Source: Vombatus ursinus
Lineage: Eukaryota > Chordata > Mammalia > Diprotodontia > Vombatidae
DNA: 64,000 nt
Assembly (NCBI RefSeq): GCF_900497805.2
Contig: NW_020954611.1
Coordinates: forward strand, 8,685,908 to 8,749,907
Reading direction: 5' to 3'
Part shown: in pieces, positions 1 through 13,435 of the stretch
Layout of the letters: every line of letters starts with the position of its first letter
Numbering within the stretch: the stretch's first letter is position 1
Notes under the pieces: generated by a model
The model's database searches: none
Told to the model about the DNA's origin: nothing
What the model saw: only the letters and a program-made list of their open reading frames with translations
Position numbers and translations under genes: made by a program

Positions 1-405
1 ATTAAAATTCTCAGAAATAAAAGTATTTTTTGTAAACTTCTCAAGTCCCAGAAACAAAAAACAAACTTACTTAGTAAGAGTTTCAAATCCGATTTCCTAA
101 GACAGAATGTTTTATAAAGTACGAAGGCTTACTACTGTAGACGACCAGGTGCTATAGAACACTCAGCATTATTCCATAGCTCATTACTTACATCCTCTCC
201 CATCTAGGATAATGCAGCTGACCCATCATCTTGAGAAGCTGTGCAGACTGTAACTTCCTTAAGAAGTATGTGACTTTATAAGTAAGCAGTAAACAGAATT
301 CATACTTTTAAAACATCCATTCACTAAATAACTAAACATGATTTCAGGAAATTCATTCTTGTGCCATAGAAAATGGTAGACACAGGCGTCAAACTCATAA
401 TCTTG

Positions 406-438
406 AGGCAGGCGGGCAGGCAGACAGGCAGCCAGGCC
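406..438. repeat. GGCA/CAGG low-complexity tract
   Basis: Degenerate four-base units (ggca, ggcg, caga, cagg) in the intron just downstream of the RRM2 exon. Nothing else is recognised in 1-557. Confidence 0.8.
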
Positions 439-557
439 AAATCGGCCTGCTTTAGAAAGTGGACAAACCCACAGCCTTCTTTTTAGATGCTGCATACAGC
501 AGATGGGGAAACCTGGAAAATATTTAAGACTAAATGTTTTTTACTATTTCCACTCAC

Positions 558-672
558 CAGCTCGAAGGGGTCGTGGAACTCCCCCAACAAAGATAGTTTT
601 TCTGGGGTCCAAAGGCTGAGAGCCATCCATTACAAAGTCACTGTCACTTAGGTTCCATGGTCGAATTTGCAC
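558..672 (-). CDS. CPEB2: CPEB2 exon: inter-RRM linker and start of RRM2
   Basis: This 115-nt exon enters in phase 0 and leaves in phase 1. It encodes VQIRPWNLSDSDFVMDGSQP, then LDPRKTIFVGGVPRPLRA, followed by the first base of a Val codon. The VQIRPWN linker lies between the two RRMs and is almost invariant in CPEB2-4. KTIFVGGVP is RNP2 of RRM2. The acceptor is actttttttcag and the donor gtgagtgg is strong. The next exon, expected to start TGGAGCTG (for VELAMIMDRLYGG), lies below position 1 and is outside the window. Confidence 0.95.
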
Positions 673-2300
673 CTGAAAAAAAGTTGTTTACTTGGTCCTT
701 ACTTCATTTCCAGCAACCCCAATGAGATTAAGTTGACTCTAATGACAAACCCACTACATTTGTGAATTGTAGTATGTTTAACCCAATTTGAATCCAGTAA
801 AACAGAGTTCACTTCACCTATATCATATCTTCTACTATATAGGGCTTTGAGGGTTCCACGCACAGGTATGATACCCCAGTGAAACTCTCAACGCCCCACA
901 GAATTATCTTTGGGAGACTGCCTGTAGGTCAGGAAAAGGTATGTTTTCCTGACAGATTTTTCCAGGTAGAGGCAGTAAAACCATGGTCTCTGGTTTGCAA
1001 TCAAAATCTATAGTGTTTTCCAGTCAATTTCCCATTAGCCACTCTGATGAAGGAGAACAAATTGATTCTGGATTATTCATGCAGCTGGCTTTGTAATTCA
1101 CATACCTCTAAAAATAATGAAGCCATAAGGCAGGAAGATTAATGTGCAAGACTCATTAACATTTAACAAGTTAACACACAGTCACAAACACAGATACTGA
1201 ACAACTAAGGAGATGGTGTTAAAGACTTTTGTTTCATCAGCATTTCCTAGGCTTGTCCTCTGCAGTTCAAAGCCTAAATCCTCCTGAATAGGATTGAACA
1301 GGGTTATGTCACTTTGCCAATGCTGATAGTAACAAGAATCTTCAGAGCAGCTAATAAGCCCCCCACTAAAATCAGTTCTGTGATTTCCCGTATTTTGCTT
1401 AAATTCCTATATCTGTGTGTATCTCATCTGGTAGTTTGACCAGATATTAATAAATACAAAACATTATATAAATGCTAGCTATTAGCTATTATTATTTTGA
1501 TCAAAGACATGCTTACAGACCTGCAGGATGCCCAGGTGCACCCTAATGTCTCAAAAAATAATCTGTACTTTTTTACTTCTTTATAAGTAGTTTTGTTGTG
1601 AGTGTTAAATAAAAGTTCAGTCCAGTTTTAATTTCTTTAGTTTTTTTTTTAATGAATAAAATGAATACCCTTTATGACTGAATAGTCAAATGTTCACCTT
1701 AAAAATAAATTTCCTGGGTGCACACACATGAAATATATTTCTGCACATGTCCGTTATGGCCACCTGCTTATTATAAATAGTTACAGACAATAATTTGGAA
1801 GTTATAACTTCCCCACACTCATCATTCTTCTCACTGCCAGTATTTTCAGACTCCCTTCCACATGCTGAGAATTGATGACAAAAGAGGTTTCAAAGGAGTT
1901 CCTTCATTGGATCCCAGGAGTAGAGACTCAACACTTCTAGGGGAATATTTCCCATCCTCTGAGAATAGAAATTTACTGAACTGAGACTATGATACCTTTC
2001 ATCTAAAAGTCATTTTAAAACATTTTCATCCGTGTGTTTCCAAAACTTCCTTGGTAATATCACTTCAGTTTAAGATTCACTAGCCCAAAGGATCATAGAT
2101 CTAAAACGAGAAGGGAACTAAAGGGCTCCATGAACTGAATTATTTACTTTAAATGATTTAAAATAACTTTTTTAAAAATCCCCAGCATTTCACCATTATT
2201 TTATCTCAGCCTACTCGTCATTTTAATTCATCAGAGACTTATCAAATAATATTTATTCTTTACCTAGAAAGCGTTTAAATCTACATTTTGAATGCTATCA
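673..2300. other. Intron sequence without clear features
   Basis: This is AT-rich intron with short homopolymers. The string aaatgctagctattagctattattatt near 1470 resembles the tail of a marsupial MIR-like SINE, but the rest of that element is not clear. No exon or open frame is supported. Confidence 0.5.
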
Positions 2301-2317
2301 TTCTGGCTGAAAACAGA

Positions 2318-2425
2318 TTAAGCATTTATTGAGCACCTAAGTATTTTGTGCTTCTGTAACACCGGTGAGCACAGTGATTGGGCTACTTTTGTTTTTCAAG
2401 GATAAGAGATGGACTGCACTCTGCA
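2318..2425 (-). repeat. L2 3' end remnant
   Basis: It begins aagcatttattgagcacct, the reverse complement of the L2 tail (aggtgctcaataaat). The remainder is strongly decayed. Confidence 0.4.
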
Positions 2426-3149
2426 AGTGCTTACAAATCCACCTCTGCATGATTCTGATGGAAATAACAGACGGATGAGGCTGAATGTTCCGTTCCTTAA
2501 ATAGACAGTGTTTCTCAGCTTTCTCCAGGACGCACATGAAAAATCAAGTTTGTGTACCTATTGCAGAAGTTCATATAAAATAGCAGCAATTCTCTTTCTC
2601 TGTTTGGCTTCTGTCCAGAAACATTTTTGGAAGATACCACGTTTGTCAAAGACAACCCAATGCCATCATCATCGTCAAGGTGAGTTACTTAGACAGAAAT
2701 AAACTTGGCCAACTTCTAGAAGCTCCTATACAGCTCACTCTCATTTTCATTTTTCTATACCAAATGACTTGTTGCTGCTTAAAATGGATTATCTAGCAAG
2801 AGGAGTGCCTTGAAAATCTATTTCCATTTCTGAGACAAGGAAATTTTCTCTGTTCTTTGCATACACAATGATTTGTAGGAGCTGGGCCATTCTAGAAGGA
2901 TCCATCCAGATCCTTCACACTAAATCTCCTTGAAGAGACTTCTTGCTGAATGTCAACTGTCTGAACAAGCTACTTTTGCCCATTTCTTTTAGTACTACAG
3001 TTTCATGAATTGTATAAACCTTTACATTTAATATTTCTTTAGGATGTCAAGTTTGCCTTTAATTATCCAAACCAAGCACTCATATCTTCTTGATAGTCTA
3101 AGAATTTGTGAGTTTAATGTTAACAATGAAGAAATAAGTTCATTCATAT

Positions 3150-3338
3150 GGCACTTTAAGTCCTTTCCTCACAACTCTGTGCAGTAGGTAAGATGTCATC
3201 TCCTTTTCAGACACAAGGAAACTAAGACTCAGAAAGACTTGCCCAGAGCCACACAACCAGTTAAGCAGTACAGTGTGACTTGAACCTAAGTCTTCTGGCT
3301 CCAAGATGAGCATTCATTCTGCTATCACAAAGCCTCTC
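3150..3338 (-). repeat. MIR-type SINE
   Basis: Matches the reversed MIR order: ttcagacacaaggaaact, then acttgcccagagccacacaa, then gaacctaagtcttctggct. It is old and diverged. Confidence 0.75.
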
Positions 3339-3339
3339 T

Positions 3340-5280
3340 TTCTCATTCTTATGTGACATCTCTTTTGTGTACACAGTCTAGTGGATCCTATGTATGTCTT
3401 CTCTCACACATAGTCCTTCTGTTTGCCACATTAACCCTATTATAAGCAGCCTCAGGATCTGGCAAGAGTGCTTAAATCATCTTGGGTAATGGAAAGTTAG
3501 AAATGGAGCAAAAGGCATTTGCTTAAAAAAAAAATCCATAACATGAGTAGTCTCCCTCTTATAGAAAGCCTCAATCATAGAAACTGTACCCACCTCCCAC
3601 TACTGTGGTTCCCTTCTCCCTCTCAAAAGAACTAATTCACTAAGTATCACACTTGCATCCAATGATGCCCTGAGAGAGCCGCTACAACATCGCTGTCATC
3701 ACAAACATGGACAGATGTGAGAATACACAGGATTCATCTGATTCTCATATTGTAGATCTGAAAAGCTGGGAGGACAGGAGACAAGTGTTGGCTTAATGGG
3801 CCCTATTCATACAGCGCATAGTTCAGGACTGCTACCAGAAAGCAGATGTGATAAGTGCCATAGCTCCATTATTTATGGCCTCTCATCCTGGAGAAACAAT
3901 GACATCACCAGCTCTTCCACCACAGCACAGCAGCTCAAGAGAGCGTTTTCAAACTACCCAGTGATGACACTGTCAAGTTCAGTCAACTCTTGACTCTCTA
4001 TGAGGCACAGATCCCCAGGAATAGGTAGATATTTAGCCTTTTACCTTTGAAAAAATCACTCCTGTACAAGGGTGCTCACTATCACATATGGCAGTTTCTC
4101 TCCTCTACCTTTATTCCCATTCTTTTGGTGGTTATTTTCCAGAGTGGTAGCCTTCACCACTTTGTTACGCACGATCTTAGCTACCTTAGCTTAGGGTTGA
4201 GATGTGATTACCATTTTGTCACTGTTAAATAAATAGACTTTCCTTTTTAATATCAACATGTGCATTTAGTGACAACACTTTATATTTCTGTTATTTGCTG
4301 CCACAACTCAACTGTTCTATACTGTGCTTTTTATGGTTCAGACACTCTCTGCTCATCTAGATAAGCAACTTGATGTAGCTTTGGAAACATTAATTACACC
4401 AAACCACAGCAATAACACTACCCTCCTTTCTATAACACTCTAAGGTTTACAAATCAGAGGTAAAGGATAGCTGGGGTCAACTGTTGGAAAAGTTACACAC
4501 AAGAAGAGGGCCTCCTGGACCTCAGCAGTACTACTTTTTTTCTTTTTAATTTATGGATAATGTTTTGTTTTGACTCACCACTTTCAAATAGATACCCAAC
4601 CAGCCCGTTACAAAATATTCCCAGAGAAATTAAGCAAAACCACTTAACAGCAACATCTTAGGATTCTGGGAGCCTCCTGTGAATCATACGTGAATGTTCT
4701 TAAAAATATGATTTCCCCCCATAGCCCTGGGGCAGGGGCAGCCACTAAATGTTTAAACAACCAGTTCTCAGGGGGGTTGAGGGGGAATGTATAGAGGACA
4801 CACTTTTAACTTTAACTTGCATTACTAACATTTTCTCCATCACTTTCTTATACAATCAATAAAACAATAAATCAAGCTCTGATTCCCGGCATTTGCTGAT
4901 TTCCAAAGTGCAAATGCTCACAAGGAAAATTTAACAATCAGAGCTGACTCCTAGCAAACCCCTGCCCTGGAGTCACTCATGCACTAAGTGTTAACTATGG
5001 GAAAAGTCCTATATGTCTTGCATGGAATGGACTACATGGACTGCTAATTCTAAATACATTGTATAGGCTTTCCTGGATCTATGGTTTCATTATCAACATG
5101 GTTCTATATGGATGTTCCCTCTACTAAAAGATATCATGAAGCTTCTCTGCTACCTTCTCATCTTGTCCTATTCCTAGCCATGACTCTCCATAAAATTTTT
5201 AGATCCACTCACAGCTTCTTGGAGACATGGTTCTTTAACATTTCAATGGTACTCATGAGCCACTTGAGCTATCTATTGTT
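3340..5280. other. Intron sequence without clear features
   Basis: No exon, RNA gene or well-preserved repeat recognised. A fragment near 4430-4480 (ctctaaggtttacaaatcag) may be a MIR remnant. Confidence 0.5.
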
Positions 5281-5288
5281 ACATATTC

Positions 5289-5322
5289 ATTCTCTCTCTG
5301 TCTCTCACACACACACACACTT
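5289..5322. repeat. (CT)n(CA)n microsatellite
   Basis: Short CT units run into seven or so CA units. A 22-base A run follows at about 5370. Confidence 0.9.
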
Positions 5323-5354
5323 CCCTCCTTTTCATCCTCAATGATGTCTTATAC

Positions 5355-5545
5355 CAATGGTGTCAAACTAAAAAAAAAAAAAAAAAAAAAATCCAGATCC
5401 TTGCTGGCTGCATATTGACTTAGAAAACCACAAGTTAACATTATTTATGTTGCATTGAATTTTATTTATTTTGTTAAACATTTACCAATTACATTTTACT
5501 CAGGAGTTTTACAGCAGCTTGCCACCAGTGAGTCTGACACCTCTG
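5355..5545 (+). mobile_element. hAT-like MITE (OposCharlie-type), copy 1
   Basis: The ends are imperfect inverted repeats: caatggtgtcaaac on the left and gtctgacacctctg on the right. The flanks tcttatac (5347-5354) and ccttatgc (5546-5553) agree at 6 of 8 bases, as expected for an old 8-bp hAT target duplication. The interior includes attttgttaaacatttaccaattac and is shared with the copy at 14888. An A22 run expands the 5' part. The family name is from memory. Confidence 0.7.
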
Positions 5546-6135
5546 CCTTATGCCATATCTGCTGTACAGATGATCACTGGTAATATGCAGCAGTCTACAC
5601 GCCTCCATGCATCTTCCCATTGCCTTTTGTGTTACTTGTAATTTTTGTTTTTCTGAAAGCTTACGTCTGATGACTCCCAGCCATGCAGCATCCATGGAAG
5701 AATTGGCTGTTTCAGATCAATGAAAGCACTATGCAATCTTCTAAATGTAACACAGACTGATAGTCTCCTCTCACTCAATTCTGGGCCCAGTTCAACATCC
5801 ATCTGCAACACTTGGTCAAGATATGGATACTGATCAACTAAATCCACTGGCTGGCTGTCCAGCTGCATGTCATTATCTTAGTAATAAGAGATTTTTGTCC
5901 ATGTTTTTTCTATGTGGAGAATTATCTCAATCAATCACTTGCAAAATAGTGAGGATTTCAAGAACACAACTCAATGTAATTGGGACAAAGTCATCTACAA
6001 TTAAGCACATTTGCGGAACTTCTACTTCAGTAAAGAGTCCTTTTGTTTGAACTCTACGTAGGTCTTTTTTTCATGTTTACACAGTGTATCCACCAGTGTC
6101 ATGCCTCCTGTTGGACACATCTCTTGAGGCTACTA
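5546..6135 (-). mobile_element. RTE/BovB-type LINE fragment (reverse transcriptase region)
   Basis: The minus strand encodes pieces typical of the end of an RTE reverse transcriptase: LIVDDFVPIT (a degraded F-A-D-D motif region), VDLVDQYPYLDQVLQMDVEL, GPELSERR, and AMGRCMEACRLL. These correspond to the family patterns Y-x-Y-L-G-Q-x-x-x-M-D-x-E-L-G-P-E-L and A-M-E-R-C-M. Several frameshifts separate them, so the copy is dead. The 3' end with the family tail is missing, and a hAT element abuts it at 5545. RTE elements supply the machinery for Mar1 SINEs, one of which lies at 15.5 kb. Confidence 0.75.
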
Positions 6136-8660
6136 ACCTGTGAACAAATTCATTTTCATGGATGCATACTGACATAGTCTTGTATAACCCTGGTGTGCAC
6201 CTGGGAGACAATTTGTTTGAAGGCATTTCAAGAATGCAATTTGTCCACAGTCAAATGCTTTTCCTCCCCTTTCATTTCCCCAACTGAAGATGAAGGACTC
6301 TTTTACTCATTCCATGTGTCAAGCAGGAAGGGCTTCCCTTCCTGTTCTCCTTTTAGGCCATGTGGCCTCAAGAAACAGGCCTGAGGTTTTGGCCTTTTCC
6401 ATTCTAGGTGCACAGAGTGGAGTCTCTCACCTAGAAGCTTAGGAAGCCAGGGGGATCCAGGATCCCAGGTCAAGTATTACAACCAGCCCAGCAGTGAAGC
6501 CCTGGGGATTCCTAACTAGGAGGATTTGGATTGAACTGGGTGGGACTAATGCTATGAAGGAGCTAAGCTATGAGCCTACTCCACCTTCCTCTCTCCAGTG
6601 AACCAGGTAGCATAGGAGAACCTTATGTCCCTAAGGAAATAGGGAGAGGGGATATTTGTACCTTTATTCTTTCAATATCTTTAAAGTAAATATACCTTTG
6701 TAAAAGCTTTAAAAATCAATTCAACAAAAGACAGACTAGAGTTTTTATATTTTCCACTCTTAATCAGTTACATGAACACAAAGATGTAGTCTGTCATAAA
6801 ACAAACAAAAAGACCTATGAAAGTCTGCCTGCCTTCTCTCATTTTCCTCTTGGATAACCTTCAAAGTATGGAAAGGCCAAATACTCTTAGAGATGTGAAA
6901 AAGAATGGACATGGATTGGTAGCTGCTGATGTCTCCTTGGTCACCCTTTTATTTTTTTGACAGAAACATAGTCCGTGATTTTCTTTCTATCCCTTTAAAA
7001 TCTTTCTCCACTGGATATTGAAATTTGATTTTTTTGTTAAAATTATGATGCCTCCAGCATGGATTTGGTCAGACCTAGCCAAACCTTATTACCTTAAATA
7101 CCAATGCCAATACTTCTCCACAAAGTATTTTGGGTATTTAGCTGGTTGCATCCAAATGTGAGCATTTCACTATCATCACCAATTAAACATTCATTGAAAA
7201 TTTGAAGAAAACAACATGTACTTAGAAAATGTGTTAAGGTAGATCTCTGAATGGTGCCAGTCCCCTGAAGGAGGTTTCACACCATGAAATGTACCTTTGT
7301 TTGTATTATTTAAGTTGTTACTTGAGTTCTGAACCAGTCTTCTGTTTCATCTAAATGTCCTTCATCACTTTATTTTTAATCTTCACCACGCTTGGTGCCA
7401 CACATCAACAAACACACTTCGGATATTGAAATTATTGTCCTCCCTTCCAATAAAGTTTAGAGAATAGAAATCATTACTGTCAACAAATAGCAGGCAAAGC
7501 AACTTGAATGGCATAAACCATGAAAGTCCTTTATTCTCAATAGGGAATCAAAGTTTGGGACCCCGGGAGTAACGATTACTTGAACAATTACTAAAGCTTT
7601 ATGCCAAATAAGATATTTTCTCATTTAGTTCATATCAGTCTAAGGGAATTACTTGCATTGAAATGCACTTATAAGAATGAAGAGTACACACAGTAAATGT
7701 AGATGTAGAGGCCTCTCATTAACCTCAAGTTTTCTGACTGCACTACATTGAGGATGTGGTACTAGAACTCCAGAAATAAATACCAGACCTCTGCTGCTAA
7801 AGGAAAAAATGATGCTGCTACCTGTAAATTTCAATTGGATATACTGCTTTGGCTCTCAAGGCAAGCAACAGAAAAGCTTAAAACTTAATATTAATTAAAT
7901 ATGTTTCAAGCAGTAAGTTGGAACAAAAGTCACCTGTTGGCTGACAATGCAAATCTTTGAGAGGTACAAAGAATTCACAATGACACCCAAACAAAGCCAT
8001 TTGACAGAAAGTGTGTCATTGGAGGCACATTAGGAACAAGTAGCCCAATTTTAATAAAAGCAATTTAAAAAACCCCATACTTTAATCCTTCCACAATGTT
8101 TTATTTTTCCTCTGATAAATTTAACCTAGGGGTTTGCACACATTCTGGAATCCCCTTTCTTCATACCTGCATTGCTTACAGCTTGGTTAATTCCACCTAA
8201 GGCAATATTTCTCCTACAATCCATCCATTTTAACCTCTCTTTCTTTTCTTCTACTTCTCTTAATTCTTCCCTGGTTACCTGAGGAGAATCTCTTCCTCCC
8301 TTCATTCAACTGCTAAGAGAAATATCTCTAATCATTACTGCCAAGTCTACTAATAGGGCAGGTGATATATTTGGAAATGAAAAAGAAAGCTGTAAATTCT
8401 TAAGAAAAATTAGACAGTCATCTGGGCCATCAACCTCTAAAGCCCTTCAAAGTGCTTAGCAATCCCTTTCAGAATCTTTAGTATCCTTCTACTTGTTCAT
8501 CCTATTCTAATTAAAATCAATACCAGAATTAAAAAAAAATAAATTACATTTTAATTTGGTTTGGTTAAATTAGCAATACCACAAAATAATCTTTTATTTA
8601 CTATTTTTAATTGCATATGTATAGTATTTCAGTTACATAGGCAAAGAGGTTTTGCTAGTA
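6136..8660. other. Intron sequence without clear features
   Basis: Part of 6136-6400 may be further decayed RTE sequence. The rest shows no feature I can name. Confidence 0.45.
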
Positions 8661-8669
8661 AATCTACTG

Positions 8670-8905
8670 ATCATAAGTGCCACTTTCTACAAGAAGCCCT
8701 TCCTAATACCCCAACTGTTAGCACCCTCCCCACCTCTGTTGCATTTATTCTGGATATATTTATGTGTATGTGCATGTCTCCCCCAATATGACGGAAGTTG
8801 CTCGAGACCAAGTTGCTTGTCTTTGTATTCCCAGGGCCTAATGCATTTCCCGACACATCACAAGCGCTTAATAACTGTTTGGTGGCTGACTGATTTCTAT
8901 GGGGA
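8670..8905 (+). repeat. L2 3' end
   Basis: Follows the L2 order: ttctacaagaagcccttcct, then ttgcatttattctggatata, then gggcctaatgc and cgcttaataactgtttggtg. Confidence 0.75.
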
Positions 8906-10865
8906 AATGTTTTCATGGTTCCAAGATGCCAATTTACACATCAACTTCGAGAACAAACTTAAGGTTGAAGCCTACCTATATGCTTGCAATGTTAGTCCAC
9001 CATTTCAAATGTGACAGAGACCTTAAAAAAGGAGAACTGTGGGGATTCTTTGGCATAATTTTCCTCCCATAAGATGTTAAGCTGATGGTTGGTGATACAG
9101 TTCATAGCAGCTCTATGTTAAGATTCATTTAGATAATTAAGATTATTTACTGGGGCATTCTTGCCCTGCAACTAAGATGATCTCTAAGCATTGGGAGGAC
9201 TTGGAGTAGAGGGCAGGGAGAGAGGTGTGATGGTGGCTAAAATAAAACTGGTAGCCTGAATGAGTCAGCAAGACTCAGGTCTTCTGTAATATCACTGCAA
9301 CAGCTGAGTCACAGGGCGCCAGGAGTTGGCCCTACCCCAGCCCTTAGCAATTCTATTTTAAGCAGCATGACCCTCTTGGAATGGGGGGGAGGGTGGAAGG
9401 AGGTGGAGAAGATAAGGACAACAATTTTTTCAGGGCATATCACCACATTAGTTTGTGTCTTTGGGAGGCACTCCACAACATTCCTGTGGTGTCCAGGAGT
9501 CTAATAATCTTGATGGATGATACATGTATAGTGAGTTTAAGCTTTTCAAAGCATGTTCACACATAATTATGTCATTGGATCCCGGGTTTCCCCACACTAT
9601 GAGAGAACTCCCTACAATCCATCCATTTAAGTGGTCACCCAGCTGTCCATGACATTTTTAGATCCCAGTAATGACCTATTATTCCCATTTACTATTTTCA
9701 AACCAGTTTAAAAAAATACAAAACAACTTTCAACATTTATTCTTAGGATGAGAGATCTATTTGTTTTTGTTTGAGGTTTTTTTTCCTGGGTGGCGGGGGA
9801 GGAGTAGTAATTCAGCATCCTGAAGATGGAAGGGTTGGGATGGAGGGAGAAGGGTGGCAGGAAAGAAGAATAGATTACAAGAGCAGCCAATAGCTAGGGC
9901 TTAACCATTAATTAGTGCCACCAGGATACAAGGTATTCAGAGCTGACACTTTAAAGACCACCCCCCTCCCCCGGGATTCTCCGAGGTTTCCAAGGTCAAA
10001 CTTAATCTGGCCAAGGAAGAAAGGGCCTCCCAGAGAAGTTACGAAATTCTCCAACAAGTAATCCTTCCCCTTCTCTTCTCTTTTCTCTCATACCAAGCAG
10101 ATTAGAACTCCAGAATGAACCTGGAATAAGTTGATCCATTGAGGAAGCTACTCAGACCAGAAAAGTCCTCCTAGGATAGCTACAAGCCACAAGAGTTCCC
10201 TTCAGCTTGTCTTTGTATGGACTTGAACCTCAAGAGCTAACAGAAGCATCCATCCTGTGGCCCAGAGACATTTGTGCCAGGGCTGCTGAGGCCTGCTTGA
10301 TGGTCTGTCATACTCCATCACTGCCAGTGTTATAAGAAAGAACAGCAGGCCATGATAACACCCCTGGGATCCTGCCAGATACTGATAAATGATTCAAATG
10401 GAGCACTCTGGATACTGTTTCATAATGTTTCTAAACCTAGGACTGGGCTTACGCTTTAATAAAACAAAAAAACAAAAACTGCACCATGAAAAGTGTCCTA
10501 GATAAGCTGGTGATTAATGTTGTAGTTTATGAAAACTCATATATTACTTTATAATAGAGGATAATTTCTGCTGATGACCAGGAGATATCAATGCCACAAG
10601 GTGGTCCCCCAGCACTGCCTGTCTGCCCTGGGGAACATGGCTGTGTTTTCCTCTACTCAGTAGTACCCTTATCCTTGGGCTCAATGGCCCAAGAGATATC
10701 GTTCCTACAGATACGGAGGTTCATTTTGGCTCCTCTTCTACCAATAAGATTAAAGTTAAGCACTGATAAGAGTGTACTCTGGGGACTAATGTTAGTGACA
10801 TTCTGATCAGAACTGGTCAGTTCTGTTCATAATCCCAAATGCGATGAAGAGAGTTCTCCTGGCCT
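8906..10865. other. Intron sequence without clear features
   Basis: Contains short A, T and C/G-rich runs (for example 9380-9420 and 9960-9975), but no recognised gene or element. Confidence 0.5.
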
Positions 10866-10869
10866 CACT

Positions 10870-11012
10870 CCTGATTTACTAGCCAGAAACTGCAAGCAAG
10901 TCACAAAACCTCTCTCTATGCCATATTCCACGTTTATAAAATGGGGATACTACTGCTTACCTTCCATGGTTATTGCCGTGAATGAAGTGCTTTACCTAAA
11001 CAAGTACTATTT
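10870..11012 (+). repeat. MIR-type SINE
   Basis: Reads caagtcacaaaacctctct, then tttataaaatggggatacta and gaatgaagtgctttacc, the forward MIR core and tail. Confidence 0.7.
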
Positions 11013-12115
11013 TTTTAAAAAATTGTAACCAATTTGTTAAAAGAGATGATAAGGCAATGGTGACTTCAACTTCTACACCTGGTTTAATGCTGATAGAATT
11101 TATCTGTTTAACAATTTCAAAATTATTATACAAATCAATGATGCATTTGAGGATTTTCATCTGAAAGGGCTCCCCAAATCTCTGAACCCTCAGCTGAAGG
11201 AGATTCTCTGTGATTCAGAAGTATCTTAGTGGCCATGTGCCCAGGTCCCTTCACTTTCAAGTTCTTTTCTCTGGCTCCTCTCAATAGGTCATCACACACC
11301 TTCTCAAGAGATTTAAAACCAAGGCTTGTGAGAGTGATTTGGACTGAGGATTAATGATTGCTTCAGTTTCCAAAGGTATCTTGCCAGTGTCTTTGAATGC
11401 CAGGGTTGCAAGCGTGACTTCCTGACTTCCTCCTCGATGAGACTGAACAGCAGAGAGACAGGAGGAGGAGAGGCAGGAAGCACCAGCTCCATGTGACTGT
11501 AGCGATGATCTCTTCCCCAAAGAGCCTAAACAAGTGCTTTTTAATTGAGCCCAATTATTTTTAGACCACTTAGGAAGTGTGAACGTGGATTACTAGCTCC
11601 TCTTAAAAAGAAGAGGAGGAGATGTCCTATTGTCTAGAAAATTCAAATGGTTTTCACACGATAGTTGACCATTTGCCACACTCGAAATCTGCATTCACTC
11701 TTATCATTTCCATGTTCTCTTAATGCATTAACACAATCACTTCTGCACCTCTTAGATCAAGCATCTTCACCTAAGTAGCTATGAAAAGTATCAAGGACAG
11801 TGATCCAGGAACAGAAACAGTCTTTTACTTACTCCACTGAGCTTCTGACCCAAAGCAGTTAATTCAACTGACCAAGATGGTCTAGTACATGGCATAGACC
11901 ACCTGATAATGGATCAAGGTTTGTAAGGGTCAGTCTGACTTGCTCATTAGAATTTCACCGTGGACCTAATATATGTAAGATGTCAGTCCATGAGAAATCA
12001 AACTCTTCCAGGATCTGAGGGACAACCTGGGAATAAATGCCATACTTTCAGGCCCATCATTAGCTCTTCGAGTCCACTAAATGTGGTTTAAAAGGTCAGT
12101 TTCTTCTCTGGCTCA
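11013..12115. other. Intron sequence without clear features
   Basis: No exon signal or repeat recognised. Open frames on the minus strand near 11280-11554 lack coding character. Confidence 0.5.
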
Positions 12116-12119
12116 TAGA

Positions 12120-12450
12120 CAGACTGACGTTAACAACACCAGTATAAGTCCCTGGTTGACTGAGTCATCCTCTCACCTTCCTCCCAAGGCGAGCTCATGT
12201 GCCCTTTCTTTCTTGCAGCCTTTACGTAGCCAACCCTTGCTCCCCCAACTTATTGAACTGTCTCTCTCTTATAATTACATAGTGTTATTTAGCACACACT
12301 TTTGCTTCCTTGTGTACACATTCGATTTTCCCTGCTCCCTCCACTGGAATGTAAACTCCTTGAGGGGAGGGGCTATTTCATCACTGTCTTCATATCTCCC
12401 AGAACCTTGAACTTAATAGGTGCTTAATAAGTGTTTTTGGAATGAAGTAG
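12120..12450 (+). repeat. L2 3' end
   Basis: Ends with tggaatgtaaactccttgag, ctcccagaacct and taggtgcttaataagtgttt, the classic L2 tail. The upstream C/T-rich part is also L2-like. Confidence 0.8.
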
Positions 12451-12484
12451 AGAGAAGCCTGCCTCAATAATTTTTAAGTTCAAA

Positions 12485-12735
12485 TATTTGAAGATGGCCA
12501 GGACTCACTACAACTATGTCACAAAGTACTTTATCATCTAAAAAGCACTTTAATCACGGTAAACCTCTGAGGTACACAGGGCAATATCACACCAATTTTA
12601 CAGATGAAGACACCCCCCCTCCCGAGGTTCAGTGAATTAAGTCCCTGGCTCATGGTCACACAGCTAACTTGAGTAGAAGAGCTGGCATTTGAATCCAGAA
12701 CTTTGGTTCCAAGTCTATCATTCTATATGGAATAT
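12485..12735 (-). repeat. MIR/THER1-type SINE
   Basis: Reversed MIR: caaagtactttatcatc, then ttttacagatgaagac, tggtcacacagctaac and gaatccagaactttggttcc. Contains a C7 run. Confidence 0.8.
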
Positions 12736-12844
12736 TTGAAAAAATTTTAGAACCAAATAAAAAAACTGGCTTTTTGTTGAATTCTTGGAAATAAGAGGTC
12801 AAGAGGAAAGGAGTTATACTCCAGAATAATAGTTTTTCCGGCTA

Positions 12845-12992
12845 GAATGTTTATTAAAGAGTCTAACCCTCTCGTTTTACAGATGGGAGAAACATTTAGG
12901 TCTAGAGAAATTAAGGGACTTGCTTAAAGTCACACAGACAGTTCGGGGTAGAGTCAGAACCCACACACTATTTAAGGATACTGTTTGAGGAA
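12845..12992 (-). repeat. MIR-type SINE
   Basis: Contains cgttttacagatgggaga, then agggacttgcttaaagtcac and gtcagaaccc. Confidence 0.75.
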
Positions 12993-13189
12993 CTTGAGGT
13001 AGGAAAAGCGTGATGCAGTAGTTATTCTGGCTTTGACTAATATGAGGAATGGGAGTGCCTTACTTTTGTGTGAGGTAAGAAGTATATTAAATTTTGCCCT
13101 TAAATGCCCCATAAGGTATTTTCAGCCTTTACTGGCTTGTTGCTACAAAGGATTTGCTATCTATTTCTTCCTACTTAGGCTTAGGGTGC

Positions 13190-13435
13190 AGTAGATAGGG
13201 CATGGGTTGTCTACTTTCCCAGGTAAGTAGTTCTGGGTTCTAAAGTCCTGGCTATACCTGTAACTTTGGGTAAGCCAACTTACCAATTAGCCTCAGTTTC
13301 TTCATTCATAAAATGAGGATAGCACAACTCATTCCACCTACCTCACATAGTTATAATGAGGACTGGACAAGAATGAATGTGGTTGTGTTTTGGTAAAAAA
13401 AAAAATACTATTATTAGCTGAATTTACAGAAGTGT
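13190..13435 (+). repeat. MIR-type SINE
   Basis: Forward MIR: gcagtagatagggcatgg, taactttgggtaagccaact, cctcagtttcttcattcat and aaatgaggatagca, with a weak tail. Confidence 0.75.

Noticed and set aside
2508-2702. Possible extra CPEB2 or plus-strand exon from an open frame
   Set aside because: No similarity to CPEB proteins and no matching splice phases.
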